Shown one piece after another: positions 7,102 through 15,076 of a DNA stretch of 42,085 nucleotides (within the stretch, counting starts at the first letter, position 1; the number at the start of each line of letters is the position of its first letter). The position numbers were made by a program, and so were the translations under genes. The DNA is from Myxococcales bacterium (GTDB lineage Bacteria > Myxococcota_A > Polyangia > Haliangiales > Haliangiaceae), in assembly GCA_028287115.1 (NCBI GenBank), contig JAQBQF010000349.1, positions 1-42,085 on the forward strand, in the 5' to 3' direction. The notes below the pieces were generated by a model. That model was not told the DNA's origin. It made no database searches and was given only the letters and a program-made list of their open reading frames with translations.

Positions 7102-7342
7102 GGATCAACGCCAGGCGCCAGGCGCCAAGGTCAGAAGAGATGGCCTTGTGATCTCGATCAGCTCACTGGCAGGGAGGCGAGGTTTTCTTCGCGAACAGAG
7201 GTCGGCCCTGGCCTTTGATGTGTCACCCATGTGCCCGCTCTGATCTGTCACCCATCTACCCGGTTTGCACCTCGCGCACACGCTTCTCCTCGCGAAGCGA
7301 GAATGATCTCTTCTCTCTCCCTTGGCGTCTTGGCGTTGATCC
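7102..7342. repeat. Inverted-repeat element with GGATCAACGCC termini and CGCCAAGG units
   Basis: The left arm begins GGATCAACGCC at 7102-7112 and runs through AGGCGCC units into AAGG...AGAAGAGAT. The right arm ends GGCGTTGATCC at 7332-7342, an exact 11-bp reverse complement. Read from its own end, it runs through AAGACGCCAAGG into AGAAGAGAT with one unit fewer. Arms of roughly 35-40 bp flank about 160 bp. The period (8 or fewer bp) and inverted layout parallel the element at 379-541. Confidence 0.7.
7221..7262. repeat. Two direct copies of TGTCACCCAT-N3-CCCG, 25 bp apart
   Basis: TGTCACCCATGTGCCCG at 7221-7237 is repeated as TGTCACCCATCTACCCG at 7246-7262 (15 of 17 identical). Tandem near-20-bp boxes beginning TGTCA are typical of the multiple terminal repeats of IS21-like insertion sequences, from memory. 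No transposase gene is present, so this would be a solitary end or relic. Confidence 0.5.
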
Positions 7343-7542
7343 GAGCTCTCGTCGCGCCTTGGCGGTTGATCAGGGGTCGACCACGCGAGTGCGCGTCGCC
7401 GCCGCATGCTGGGGCGACATTCACAGCAGGATCCCAAAGAGCGCAAAGCCCGCGAAGACCACAAAGAAGAACTTAGATCGGAATCGACATACTTGAATAC
7501 GAGTCCACCCGCGGCGAGAGCCGTAGTAGCATCGGGGCCCGC

Positions 7543-10494
7543 GTGGCGTGTCTCTCCGACAATCTCGCGGCGGCCGTCGCGGCGGAGGCGCTGTCGGGCG
7601 ATGACGCCGTGGCCGCGCGCGAGCATCTCTCCGCGTGCAGTGACTGTCGCGCACGCGTGCAGCACGCGAGCGCGAGCTTGCCGACTGCCGCCGGGCTCGC
7701 GGCGGCAGAGACGCTCGCCGCCACCGCCGGTGGGATCCCCACGCGGGCCGGCGGGGACCTCGGAATCGGCGCGAAGCTCGGGCGCTACGAGATCCGCGGC
7801 GTGCTCGGACGCGGCGGCATGGGGGTCGTCTACCAGGCGTTCGATCCGGACCTCGCCCGCAAGGTCGCGATCAAGGTGCTGCGCTCCGAGCTGGCCGCGG
7901 ACGCGGAGGCGGCGACGGCGCGCCTGTTGCGCGAGGGCCGCGCGATCGCGAAGCTCGCGCACCCGCACGTCGTCGCGGTCTTCGACGTCGGCCAGCACGG
8001 CGACGCGGTGTTCATCGCGATGGAGCTCGTCGACGGGAGGTCTCTCGACGTGTGGATCGCCGAACAGCCCCGCCCGTGGCGCGAGGTCGTGCGCGTGTTC
8101 GTGCAGGCGGGTGACGGTCTGGCGGCCGCGCACGCCGCCGGCCTCATCCACCGCGACTTCAAGCCCGCGAACGTGCTGCTCGGCCACGACGGGCGCGCGC
8201 GCGTCACCGACTTCGGCGTCGCGAGGTTCGGAGAGCGCGACAAGCGCGCCAGCCAGGCGAAGGTGGCGAACAGCGAGGAAGTCCGGCTGACCCACACGGG
8301 CGCGATGATCGGAACCCCGGCGTACATGCCGCTCGAACAGCTCGACGGCGACGAGGTCGACGAACGCTCCGATCAGTTCAGCTTCGCGGTCTCGCTGTAC
8401 GAGGCCCTGTACGGTGAGCGCCCGTTCGCGGGGCTCACGCTCGGCGAGCTGCACGACAATCTGAGCGCGGAGCGCGTGCGCCCTGCGCCGGCCACCTCCG
8501 GAGTACCCGCGTGGTTGCGCGCCGTCGTGCGGCGCGGACTGCGCCCTGCGCGAGCCGATCGATATCCGTCGCTCGACGACCTCCTCGCGCAGCTGCGTCG
8601 CAAGCGCGGCCGCAAGCGCAGGGTGGCCGCCGCGATCGTGGGCGTCGCGGTCGCGGCCGGCGCGATCGGCGCGTACGTGTTCGCCGGCGGGAGTCACGGG
8701 CCACACGTCGATTGCGCGGGCGAGGCCGACAAGAAACTCGCCGCCGCGTGGCGGACGCCGAGCGCGAAGGTCGAGCGCACCGCCCTGGTCGCGGCCGTCG
8801 ACGAGCGCACGGACGAGTGGCGCACGGCTTCGATCGCCCTCTGCGAGAAGCCGGATCCGGATCCCGTGGTGCGCGGAACCGATCAAAGTTGCCTGACGTC
8901 GCACCTCGATTCGTTCGAGATTCTCGCCGCCCAGTTTGTCGATGCGACGCCCGGGATGCTGGCGGCGCTCGACGAGAGAGTGCACACCGACGACAGGCCG
9001 CGCCGGTGCCAGGAGCACGCGCCAAAGCAGTATCCGGTGCCGCTCCCCGCCGACGCGGCGAAGCGCACGCTCGCGATCACCGCACGCCAGAAGAACCTGC
9101 GCGCCAGGACGCACGGCGCGGACATGTCGTCCGAGGCTGCGCTCGCCCTGGCCCGCGATGCCCTCGCGCTCGCCGAGCAGTCCGGGCACGAGCCGACGAT
9201 CGCCAAGACGTGGACCGCGGTCGGCGCTGCGCTGCTCGATCGCAATGATAGCGACGGCGCGATCGACGCGTGGCGCAAGGCGATCACCGCGGCGGAGCGA
9301 GGGGGAGGGACCGAGACGCTCGCGCTCGGCCACGCGCTGCTCGCGAGCGTGGTGTGCAACGCCCCGGGGCGGGTCTCCGAATGCGATGCAGAGATCGAGC
9401 GAGGCGTCGCGTACTACGCCGACCACCCCGAGGACCGGTCGCTGCAGTTCGAGCTGCCCTACGCCGCATATCAGGGCGCGCGCTTGGTCCCCGAGCTCGG
9501 GGTAGCGCGGTTGCATGCATGGATCGCCACGCATCCCGAGGCGGCTTCCGACCCCTACGTGGCGGATCAGCTGGCGCGCCTCGAGAGGTCGGACGGACGC
9601 GCGCGCAAGGCCCTCGAGGAGCTCGAGCCCACGCTCGACGCTGCCCGCAAGGCAGGGGTGCCCCTCCTGACCGCGGAGCTCGTCGACGACCGGTGTCAGT
9701 CCGAATTCGAGCTCGGCCGCATCGCCGACGCGCGTGCGTCGCTCGCCGAGCTGGTCGCCATCGCCGGCAAGGACCCGGCTCTGCGCGTGTATCAGCGCGC
9801 CTGCGAGCACAGCATCGCCGTGGCGAGCTCGGACTATGACCGGATGCTCGCGATCGGCGAGGAGGAATGGAAGGAGCTGGGCGCGTGGGAGTACGATTAC
9901 GTGGATGCGCAGCTCGCCCTCGGGCGGATCGCCGAGGCCCGTCGGGCGCTCGGACCTCCGCCAGCGGCGAAGGCACGGCTCGACTGGCACCTGGTCCGTA
10001 CCTGGCTCGCGCAGTTCGATCTCGCGTTCGCGGCCGGCGACCTCGCAGCGGCGCGCGCGGCGATCGAAGCGCTTGCCTCGAACCGAGCGAGCGTCCCCGC
10101 GACGTCGTACGTCTGGTCAGACGTGAGCGCGCGGCGCGCGATGGTCGCGATCGCGAGTGGGGACCTCGACGAGGCGAACGCGGCGATCGAGACCGGGCGC
10201 GCGTTGCTGGTGGCCCGCGGTGCGGATATCTCGCCCAGCCAGCAGCTCATCTTCGAGAACATCGCCGCCGAAGCGTGCGTGCGCCGAAGAGGCACGGACT
10301 GCACGGCTCGGCTGACAGCCCCACTCGCTGTCTTGGTGGCGGGAGGCATGGCGTCTCTCGACGTCCACCTCGCGCGGATGCTCATCGCGGAGGCGAACGG
10401 CAATTGGCAGGATGCTTGTAAGGAGTGGAGGCAGCTCGCTCCGCACCGACAGATCTTCGTCATCGAAGCCGCACGCTTCAAGCGCTGCCGGTGA
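7543..10494 (+). CDS. Transmembrane Ser/Thr protein kinase with N-terminal zf-HC2 motif and TPR-like extracytoplasmic region
   Basis: The 983-residue Hanks-type kinase phosphorylates proteins on Ser/Thr. Its N-terminus has a zf-HC2 pattern (Cys3, His28, Cys32, Cys35), as in anti-sigma factors. The kinase domain, about 80-350, has GRGGMG (89-94), catalytic Lys111 in VAIKVL, HRDFKPAN (Asp205), DFG (223-225) and GTPAYMPLEQ, where the usual APE is PLE. A Lys/Arg-rich stop and one helix (about 361-383) follow. The remaining 600 residues are Ala/Leu/Arg-rich helix pairs resembling degenerate TPRs, with several cysteines. This is a common myxobacterial receptor-kinase layout; TPRs would lie outside the inner membrane. 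Start is GTG 7543, needed to include Cys3. It is monocistronic by position. Confidence 0.92.
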   Translation: MACLSDNLAAAVAAEALSGDDAVAAREHLSACSDCRARVQHASASLPTAAGLAAAETLAATAGGIPTRAGGDLGIGAKLGRYEIRGVLGRGGMGVVYQAFDPDLARKVAIKVLRSELAADAEAATARLLREGRAIAKLAHPHVVAVFDVGQHGDAVFIAMELVDGRSLDVWIAEQPRPWREVVRVFVQAGDGLAAAHAAGLIHRDFKPANVLLGHDGRARVTDFGVARFGERDKRASQAKVANSEEVRLTHTGAMIGTPAYMPLEQLDGDEVDERSDQFSFAVSLYEALYGERPFAGLTLGELHDNLSAERVRPAPATSGVPAWLRAVVRRGLRPARADRYPSLDDLLAQLRRKRGRKRRVAAAIVGVAVAAGAIGAYVFAGGSHGPHVDCAGEADKKLAAAWRTPSAKVERTALVAAVDERTDEWRTASIALCEKPDPDPVVRGTDQSCLTSHLDSFEILAAQFVDATPGMLAALDERVHTDDRPRRCQEHAPKQYPVPLPADAAKRTLAITARQKNLRARTHGADMSSEAALALARDALALAEQSGHEPTIAKTWTAVGAALLDRNDSDGAIDAWRKAITAAERGGGTETLALGHALLASVVCNAPGRVSECDAEIERGVAYYADHPEDRSLQFELPYAAYQGARLVPELGVARLHAWIATHPEAASDPYVADQLARLERSDGRARKALEELEPTLDAARKAGVPLLTAELVDDRCQSEFELGRIADARASLAELVAIAGKDPALRVYQRACEHSIAVASSDYDRMLAIGEEEWKELGAWEYDYVDAQLALGRIAEARRALGPPPAAKARLDWHLVRTWLAQFDLAFAAGDLAAARAAIEALASNRASVPATSYVWSDVSARRAMVAIASGDLDEANAAIETGRALLVARGADISPSQQLIFENIAAEACVRRRGTDCTARLTAPLAVLVAGGMASLDVHLARMLIAEANGNWQDACKEWRQLAPHRQIFVIEAARFKRCR

Positions 10495-10582
10495 CCCGGC
10501 CGCGAAAGCCGAAGCCGATTAGCCTGGAGCCTCGAAATGCGATCAGCGAAGCACCCCATCGCTGCCTAAACCGTTCGGTGAT

Positions 10583-11491
10583 CTAGTCGACGTTATCGGG
10601 CTCGATGAAGCTCCACCGCACCTCGGGCGCACGGACCTTCAGCTCGCGCTCGAACGCGTTGATCGCCTCGCACATCTCGTTGGTCTCGAGGCCGGGCCGG
10701 AACTTCAGCTTCATCGCGACGACGATCTCGCCGGGCCCCTGCTGCACGGTCAGCAGGCGCAGCAGCTTCTCGACATTCGGATCGACATCGGCGAGCTCTT
10801 CGACGACCTTGATCAGAGAGGCATCGGCCGATTCGCCGACGAGCAGCGACTTGATCTCGCGCGCCAGGAACGTCGCGACGCCGACCAGCACGAGGCCGAT
10901 CGTCAGCGAGCCGATGCCGTCCCATCGGCCATCGCCGGTTTCCTTCGCGAGGATCAGTGCCAGAAGGGCGAAGATGAGCCCCATGACCGCGGCGCTGTTC
11001 TCGCCGAGGATCACGATCAGGTCGGAGTCCTTGGTGTCGCGCAGGTAGCGGAAGAAGTGCTTGTCCTTGCGACGGCGGTTGACCTCTCGAATGTTGCCGA
11101 TCGTCGACCAGCCTTCGAGCGCGAGCGAGAACAGCAGGATCCCGAGCGCGATCCCGATCTGCTCGACCCGCTCCGGGTGTGCGATCTTCTCGATGCCCTC
11201 GCGGATCGAGAACACGCCGCCGCCGAAGAACAACAGCAGCGCGACGACGAACGAGTAGAAGTACATCTCGCGGCCGCGACCGAGCGGATGCTTGTCATCC
11301 GGCGGGCGACGCGCCTGACGCACGCCGACGAGCAGCAGGATCTGGTTGCCGCAGTCCGCGAACGAATGCAGCGTCTCCGCGAGCATCGCGCCGGATCCGG
11401 AGATCACGGCCGCCACCGCTTTCGCGACCGCGATCACGACGTTGACGGCGAGCGACTTGATGATCTCGCCGGTCGAATGGCTGTCCGACAT
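10583..11491 (-). CDS. Cation diffusion facilitator (SLC30A9/ZnT9-like subfamily)
   Basis: This 302-residue inner-membrane antiporter family exports divalent cations (Zn, Co, Mn, Fe) for protons. The first helices carry SGSGAMLAETLHSFADCGNQILLLVG, with the HxxxD metal site. In the fifth helix the second HxxxD is replaced by GENSAAVMG, like the EDSAA motif of the ZnT9-type branch, so the metal site is only partly conserved and substrate is uncertain. A cytoplasmic C-terminal domain (about 215-302) has the usual alpha-beta metallochaperone-like fold. Its ATG directly abuts the upstream hydrolase stop, so it is the last gene of the valS operon. It converges with the kinase gene; no clear terminator hairpin lies in the 88-bp gap. 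Confidence 0.88.
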   Translation of the reverse strand: MSDSHSTGEIIKSLAVNVVIAVAKAVAAVISGSGAMLAETLHSFADCGNQILLLVGVRQARRPPDDKHPLGRGREMYFYSFVVALLLFFGGGVFSIREGIEKIAHPERVEQIGIALGILLFSLALEGWSTIGNIREVNRRRKDKHFFRYLRDTKDSDLIVILGENSAAVMGLIFALLALILAKETGDGRWDGIGSLTIGLVLVGVATFLAREIKSLLVGESADASLIKVVEELADVDPNVEKLLRLLTVQQGPGEIVVAMKLKFRPGLETNEMCEAINAFERELKVRAPEVRWSFIEPDNVD

Positions 11492-12052
11492 CTATTTGAT
11501 CGCCTGCGACAACGCCTTGAACTCGTCCGAACCGGCGCGCCCGAGCAGATCGAACACGCAGACCTCGGTCGAGGTCACGATCCCGCCGGCGCGCTCGATC
11601 AGGCCGAGCCCGACGCGCCAGTTCGCCTTCGTGCGGCTGCACACGGCATCGGCGGCGACGTGGACCTGATACCCGCGCCCCACGAGCCCGCGCGCGGTCT
11701 GATAGACACAGACGTGCGTCTCCATCCCGCACACGATCCACTGATCGCGCCCGAGCTTCGGCGCGATCGCGGCAAAGCCGTCGCAGTCGCCCGCGGAGAA
11801 CTCGAGCTTGTCGTAGCGGTGCGGATTCTTGTCGCGCAGCGCGTCCTCGATCGGCGCGACCGTCGGTCCGAGGCCCTTCGGGTATTGAGCACTGACGACG
11901 ATCGGCAAGCCGAGGCGATGCGCGGCCTCGATCAAGATCGCGCTGTTGCGCACGACCTGCTCGCGCACGGCTTCCGGCATCGCCGGCATCAGCCGCTCTT
12001 GGATATCGACGACGAGCAGCGCCGCGCGGGACCGCGAGAGGCCGGTGATCAT
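11492..12052 (-). CDS. Isochorismatase-like cysteine hydrolase
   Basis: The 186-residue product has the isochorismatase-like fold with the family's Asp-Lys-Cys triad: Asp16 in LLVVDIQERL, Lys in RYDKLEFSA, and Cys in GMETHVCVYQTA preceded by the cis-peptide region. It resembles the YcaC/ISOC1 group, whose physiological substrates are mostly unknown; nothing supports siderophore isochorismate hydrolysis here. The start codon overlaps the valS stop (ATGA) and the stop abuts the CDF start, which implies one transcript. The translational coupling to a tRNA synthetase is unlikely to report function. Confidence 0.85.
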   Translation of the reverse strand: MITGLSRSRAALLVVDIQERLMPAMPEAVREQVVRNSAILIEAAHRLGLPIVVSAQYPKGLGPTVAPIEDALRDKNPHRYDKLEFSAGDCDGFAAIAPKLGRDQWIVCGMETHVCVYQTARGLVGRGYQVHVAADAVCSRTKANWRVGLGLIERAGGIVTSTEVCVFDLLGRAGSDEFKALSQAIK

Positions 12053-14943
12053 TCGTCCGCTCCCGGTGGCTTCGGTTGCTTGGATTCGACGGTCTGCGTC
12101 TGCAGCATCTCGAACGCATCCTTGAGGAACTGCAGGCGCGTTCCCTCCGAGACAACGCGATTCCGGACGTCGGCGACGGCATCCTTGTCGGCCTTCGCGA
12201 TGAAGTTCGGATTATCGAGCTTGCCCTGCAGGCTCCCGATCTCCTTCTCGGTAACGCCGATGTCTTTCGCGATCCGCGCTTTCTCGGTCGGCACGTCGAT
12301 CAGACCGCCGAGCGGCATCACGATCTCCACGTCGGAGCCGACGAGAGCCTTTGCGGCGCCCGGCAGCGGTGCGCCACTGGTGACGATGGTGGATTTGACC
12401 TTCGCTCTGAGATCGATCGCGCTCTTGAAGTTGGTGAGCACGGTGCGTGGTGCTTCTGCCGAGACGCGAAGCTCGATCCCTATCGATTGCGCGGGCGGCA
12501 CGTTGTACGTCGCGCGGAGCATGCGTGACGTACCGACGACGTCCTGCACCAACTGCATCTCTGCTTCCGCGCTCGCATCGATCCAGATGGCGTCCGGCCG
12601 CGGGAACACGGTGATCATCAGCGAGCCGGGAAGCTGCGGCGGCTTCGGCAGCTGCTGCCAGATCTCTTCGGTCACGAACGGCGCAAACGGATGGAGGAGG
12701 CGCATCGTCGTCTCGAGCGCCGTCGTCAGCACGCCCTGTACGACGTGGCGCATCGTCGCCTTCGCAGGGTCCTGTACGAGATCGGCAGTCTGGTGCAAAT
12801 GTGGTTTTGCGAGCTCGATGTACCAATCGCACAGCTCGTCCCACACGAAGTGATAGATGGCGCCGGCAGCCTCGCTGAACCGGAAACCCTCGAGCGCCGT
12901 ATCGACTTCTGCGACGACCTTTTGCAACCGTGACAAGATCCAGCGCTCCGGCATCGCGAGCGCCGAACGGCCGACCTTGGTCGCGAGCTGCGCCTCGAAT
13001 CGCTCGGGGTCATAGCCGTCGAGGTTCATCAACGCAAAGCGGGCGGAGTTCCACAGCTTGTTGATGAAGTTGCGGTTGTCCCTGACGGTATCGACCGACA
13101 GCTTGATCTGAGGACTGCCGGTGTTCTTGAGCGCGAGCGTGAACCGCAGTGCATCGGTTCCCATCGGCTCGATGCCCTTGCCGAAGTTCTTCTTGATCGC
13201 CTTCTTGACGTTGTCGGGGTCTGGCGGCTTCTCGATGTCCACGCGCTCGAGCAGCTTGTCGATCGTCGCGCCTTGGATGAGATCGAGCGGATCGAGGACG
13301 TTGCCCTTCGTCTTCGACATCTTCTTGCCGTGCTCGTCGGTGACGATCGACGTCAAGTACACGGTCCGGAACGGCACCTTGCCCATGAAGTGGAGGCCGA
13401 ACATCATCATCCGTGCGACCCAGAAGAAGATGATGTCGGGTCCCGTCACGAGCACGTTGTTCGGATAGAACGTCGCGAGCTCGCGCGTCTTGTCGGGCCA
13501 GCCGAGCGTCGAGAACGGCCATAACGCCGAAGAGAACCAGGTGTCGAGGATGTCCTCGTCCTGCCGCACGGTTCCCTGGCACTTCTCGCACGCCGTCACC
13601 TCGGTGCGCGACACCGTGATGTGGTTGCACTTCCCCGTCGCGCCCACGCCCTCGCAATACCAGGCGGGGATCCGATGGCCCCACCACAGCTGCCGCGAGA
13701 TGCACCAGTCCTGGATGTTGGTCATCCAGTGCATGAACACTTTCGTATGGTGCTCGGGGATGAACTTGGTCTTGCCTTGCTCGACGGCGGTCACCGCCTT
13801 CGCGGCGAGCGGTGCGGCCTTCACCCACCACTGATCCATCAGCATCGGCTCGATCACGACGCCCGACCGCTGGCTGCGGCCGCGCGGCACGACGTACGGC
13901 TTCACTTCGCCGAGGAAGCCACCGGCTTCGAGGTCCGCGACCACGGCCTTGCGCGCCTGCTCGACCGTCAGGCCGATGTACTTCTGCGGCGCCGGTGCGC
14001 AGATCTTTCCCTTCGGATCGATGATCTGGAGGATCGGCAGGTTCGCGACCTGACTGGCCTCGTAGTCGTTTGGATCGTGTCCCGGCGTGACCTTGACCGC
14101 ACCCGAGCCGAACGATGCATCGGGCCAAGGCTTGCCCTCGCGCATGATCTCGAGACCGACGATCGGAATCTGGCGGCCGGTCAGCGGCAGCTCGACGAGC
14201 TTGCCGTGCAGGTGCTTGTAGCGCGCGTCGTCTTTGTGCACCGCGACCGCGGTGTCGCCGAGCATCGTCTCCGGTCGCGTCGTCGCGACGACGCTTTCGC
14301 CGCCCCCGTCAACCAGCGGATATTTGATCTCCCACAGCGAGCCGTTCTCGTTGACGGTATCGACCTCGAGATCGGACACCACGGTCTCGCTCGCGGTGTC
14401 CCAGTTGATCATCCGCTTCGCGCGGAAGATCAGACCCTCTTCGTAGAGCCGGACGAACGCTTCGCGCACTGCGCGGTTGGACTTGTCGTCCATCGTGAAG
14501 CGCTCGCGCGGCCAGTCGAGCGAGAAGCCCATCAGCTTCTCTTGCTCGCTGATCCGATTGCCGCTGCGCTGCTTCCATTCCCAGGCGCGACGGAGAAACT
14601 CTTCGCGGCCGAGGTCGAAGCGCGTCTTGTGCTCGCGGCGAGCGAGATCCTTTTCGAGCAGCACGTGCACGGCGATCGACGCGTGATCGGTGCCGGGCAT
14701 CCACATCGCGTTCGAGCCCTTCATCCGATTCCAGCGGATCAGGATGTCTTGCATCGTCGAGCCGAGCGCGTGGCCGATGTGCAAGGAACCGGTGACGTTC
14801 GGCGGCGGGAGCGTGATCGAGTACGGAACGGTCGGGCTCGCCTCGTCCGCGTGAAAGAATCCGTTCTCGATCCAGAACCGGATCCAACGCTGCTCGACCT
14901 CCGACGGGTCGTACTGCTTCGGGAGCGCCGACGACGTAGACAT
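12049..14943 (-). CDS. valS: Valyl-tRNA synthetase
   Basis: ValRS charges tRNA-Val and edits mischarged Thr in the cytoplasm. The 964-residue protein has the class I signatures LHIGHAL (HIGH at 55-58) and GKKMSKTKGNVLD (KMSKS as KMSKT). It also has the CP1 editing domain with ATTRPETMLGDTAV and GHDPNDYE, DILDTWFSSALWPFSTLGWP, an anticodon-binding helical domain and a C-terminal coiled-coil arm (last ~70 residues, Lys/Glu-rich), closing with a Lys/Pro tail. A Cys cluster (CEGVGATGKC ... CEKC) in the region before DTWFSSA may bind zinc. ATG 14943 gives the standard N-terminus. It heads a three-gene reverse-strand operon. Confidence 0.96.
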   Translation of the reverse strand: MSTSSALPKQYDPSEVEQRWIRFWIENGFFHADEASPTVPYSITLPPPNVTGSLHIGHALGSTMQDILIRWNRMKGSNAMWMPGTDHASIAVHVLLEKDLARREHKTRFDLGREEFLRRAWEWKQRSGNRISEQEKLMGFSLDWPRERFTMDDKSNRAVREAFVRLYEEGLIFRAKRMINWDTASETVVSDLEVDTVNENGSLWEIKYPLVDGGGESVVATTRPETMLGDTAVAVHKDDARYKHLHGKLVELPLTGRQIPIVGLEIMREGKPWPDASFGSGAVKVTPGHDPNDYEASQVANLPILQIIDPKGKICAPAPQKYIGLTVEQARKAVVADLEAGGFLGEVKPYVVPRGRSQRSGVVIEPMLMDQWWVKAAPLAAKAVTAVEQGKTKFIPEHHTKVFMHWMTNIQDWCISRQLWWGHRIPAWYCEGVGATGKCNHITVSRTEVTACEKCQGTVRQDEDILDTWFSSALWPFSTLGWPDKTRELATFYPNNVLVTGPDIIFFWVARMMMFGLHFMGKVPFRTVYLTSIVTDEHGKKMSKTKGNVLDPLDLIQGATIDKLLERVDIEKPPDPDNVKKAIKKNFGKGIEPMGTDALRFTLALKNTGSPQIKLSVDTVRDNRNFINKLWNSARFALMNLDGYDPERFEAQLATKVGRSALAMPERWILSRLQKVVAEVDTALEGFRFSEAAGAIYHFVWDELCDWYIELAKPHLHQTADLVQDPAKATMRHVVQGVLTTALETTMRLLHPFAPFVTEEIWQQLPKPPQLPGSLMITVFPRPDAIWIDASAEAEMQLVQDVVGTSRMLRATYNVPPAQSIGIELRVSAEAPRTVLTNFKSAIDLRAKVKSTIVTSGAPLPGAAKALVGSDVEIVMPLGGLIDVPTEKARIAKDIGVTEKEIGSLQGKLDNPNFIAKADKDAVADVRNRVVSEGTRLQFLKDAFEMLQTQTVESKQPKPPGADE

Positions 14944-15033
14944 GACCGACGGACGCTAGCAATAGTCTGACGATGACGGAAGCGTTTCCCCTGGCGGTGT
15001 TCGTCGTCGATGCAGCGACGCGACCGCAAGGGT

Positions 15034-15057
15034 CGGCATCGGAGCGCCCCGATGCCG
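15034..15057 (-). terminator. Perfect 9-bp stem hairpin downstream of the receiver-protein gene
   Basis: CGGCATCGG at 15034-15042 and CCGATGCCG at 15049-15057 form a perfect 9-bp stem with a six-base loop. It lies 20 bp past the stop of the minus-strand response-regulator gene and upstream of valS. There is no T-run, so it is either a weak/factor-assisted terminator or an RNA-stabilising hairpin. Confidence 0.45.
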
Positions 15058-15076
15058 CGATCGACGCGCTCGGCCG

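Larger units (their letters stand above)
6970..7542. other. Repeat-rich non-coding stretch between divergent ccr and the kinase gene
   Basis: This interval carries the start regions of two divergent genes. It is dominated by short GC-rich repeats: the inverted GGATCAACGCC element at 7102-7342, a further copy in the right-arm orientation at about 7354-7373 (GCGCCTTGGCGGTTGATC), and a degenerate array of CAAAG/GCGAAG units at 7434-7472. Two copies of TGTCACCCAT also lie inside. No convincing ORF or RNA gene is visible in it. Confidence 0.6.

Noticed and set aside
5668..7218. 516-residue plus-strand open frame opposite ccr
   Set aside because: Antisense of a clear ccr gene; no recognisable family.
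7105..9990. 961-residue open frame on the minus strand across the kinase gene
   Set aside because: Antisense shadow of the kinase; Arg/His/Gly-rich, no domain, and produced by the strong third-position G+C bias.
11057..12853. 598-residue plus-strand open frame across the CDF, hydrolase and valS genes
   Set aside because: It spans three well-supported opposite-strand genes and has Arg/Asp/His-rich shadow composition.
13621..14970. 449-residue plus-strand open frame opposite valS
   Set aside because: Antisense of conserved valS; Arg/Leu/His-rich shadow.
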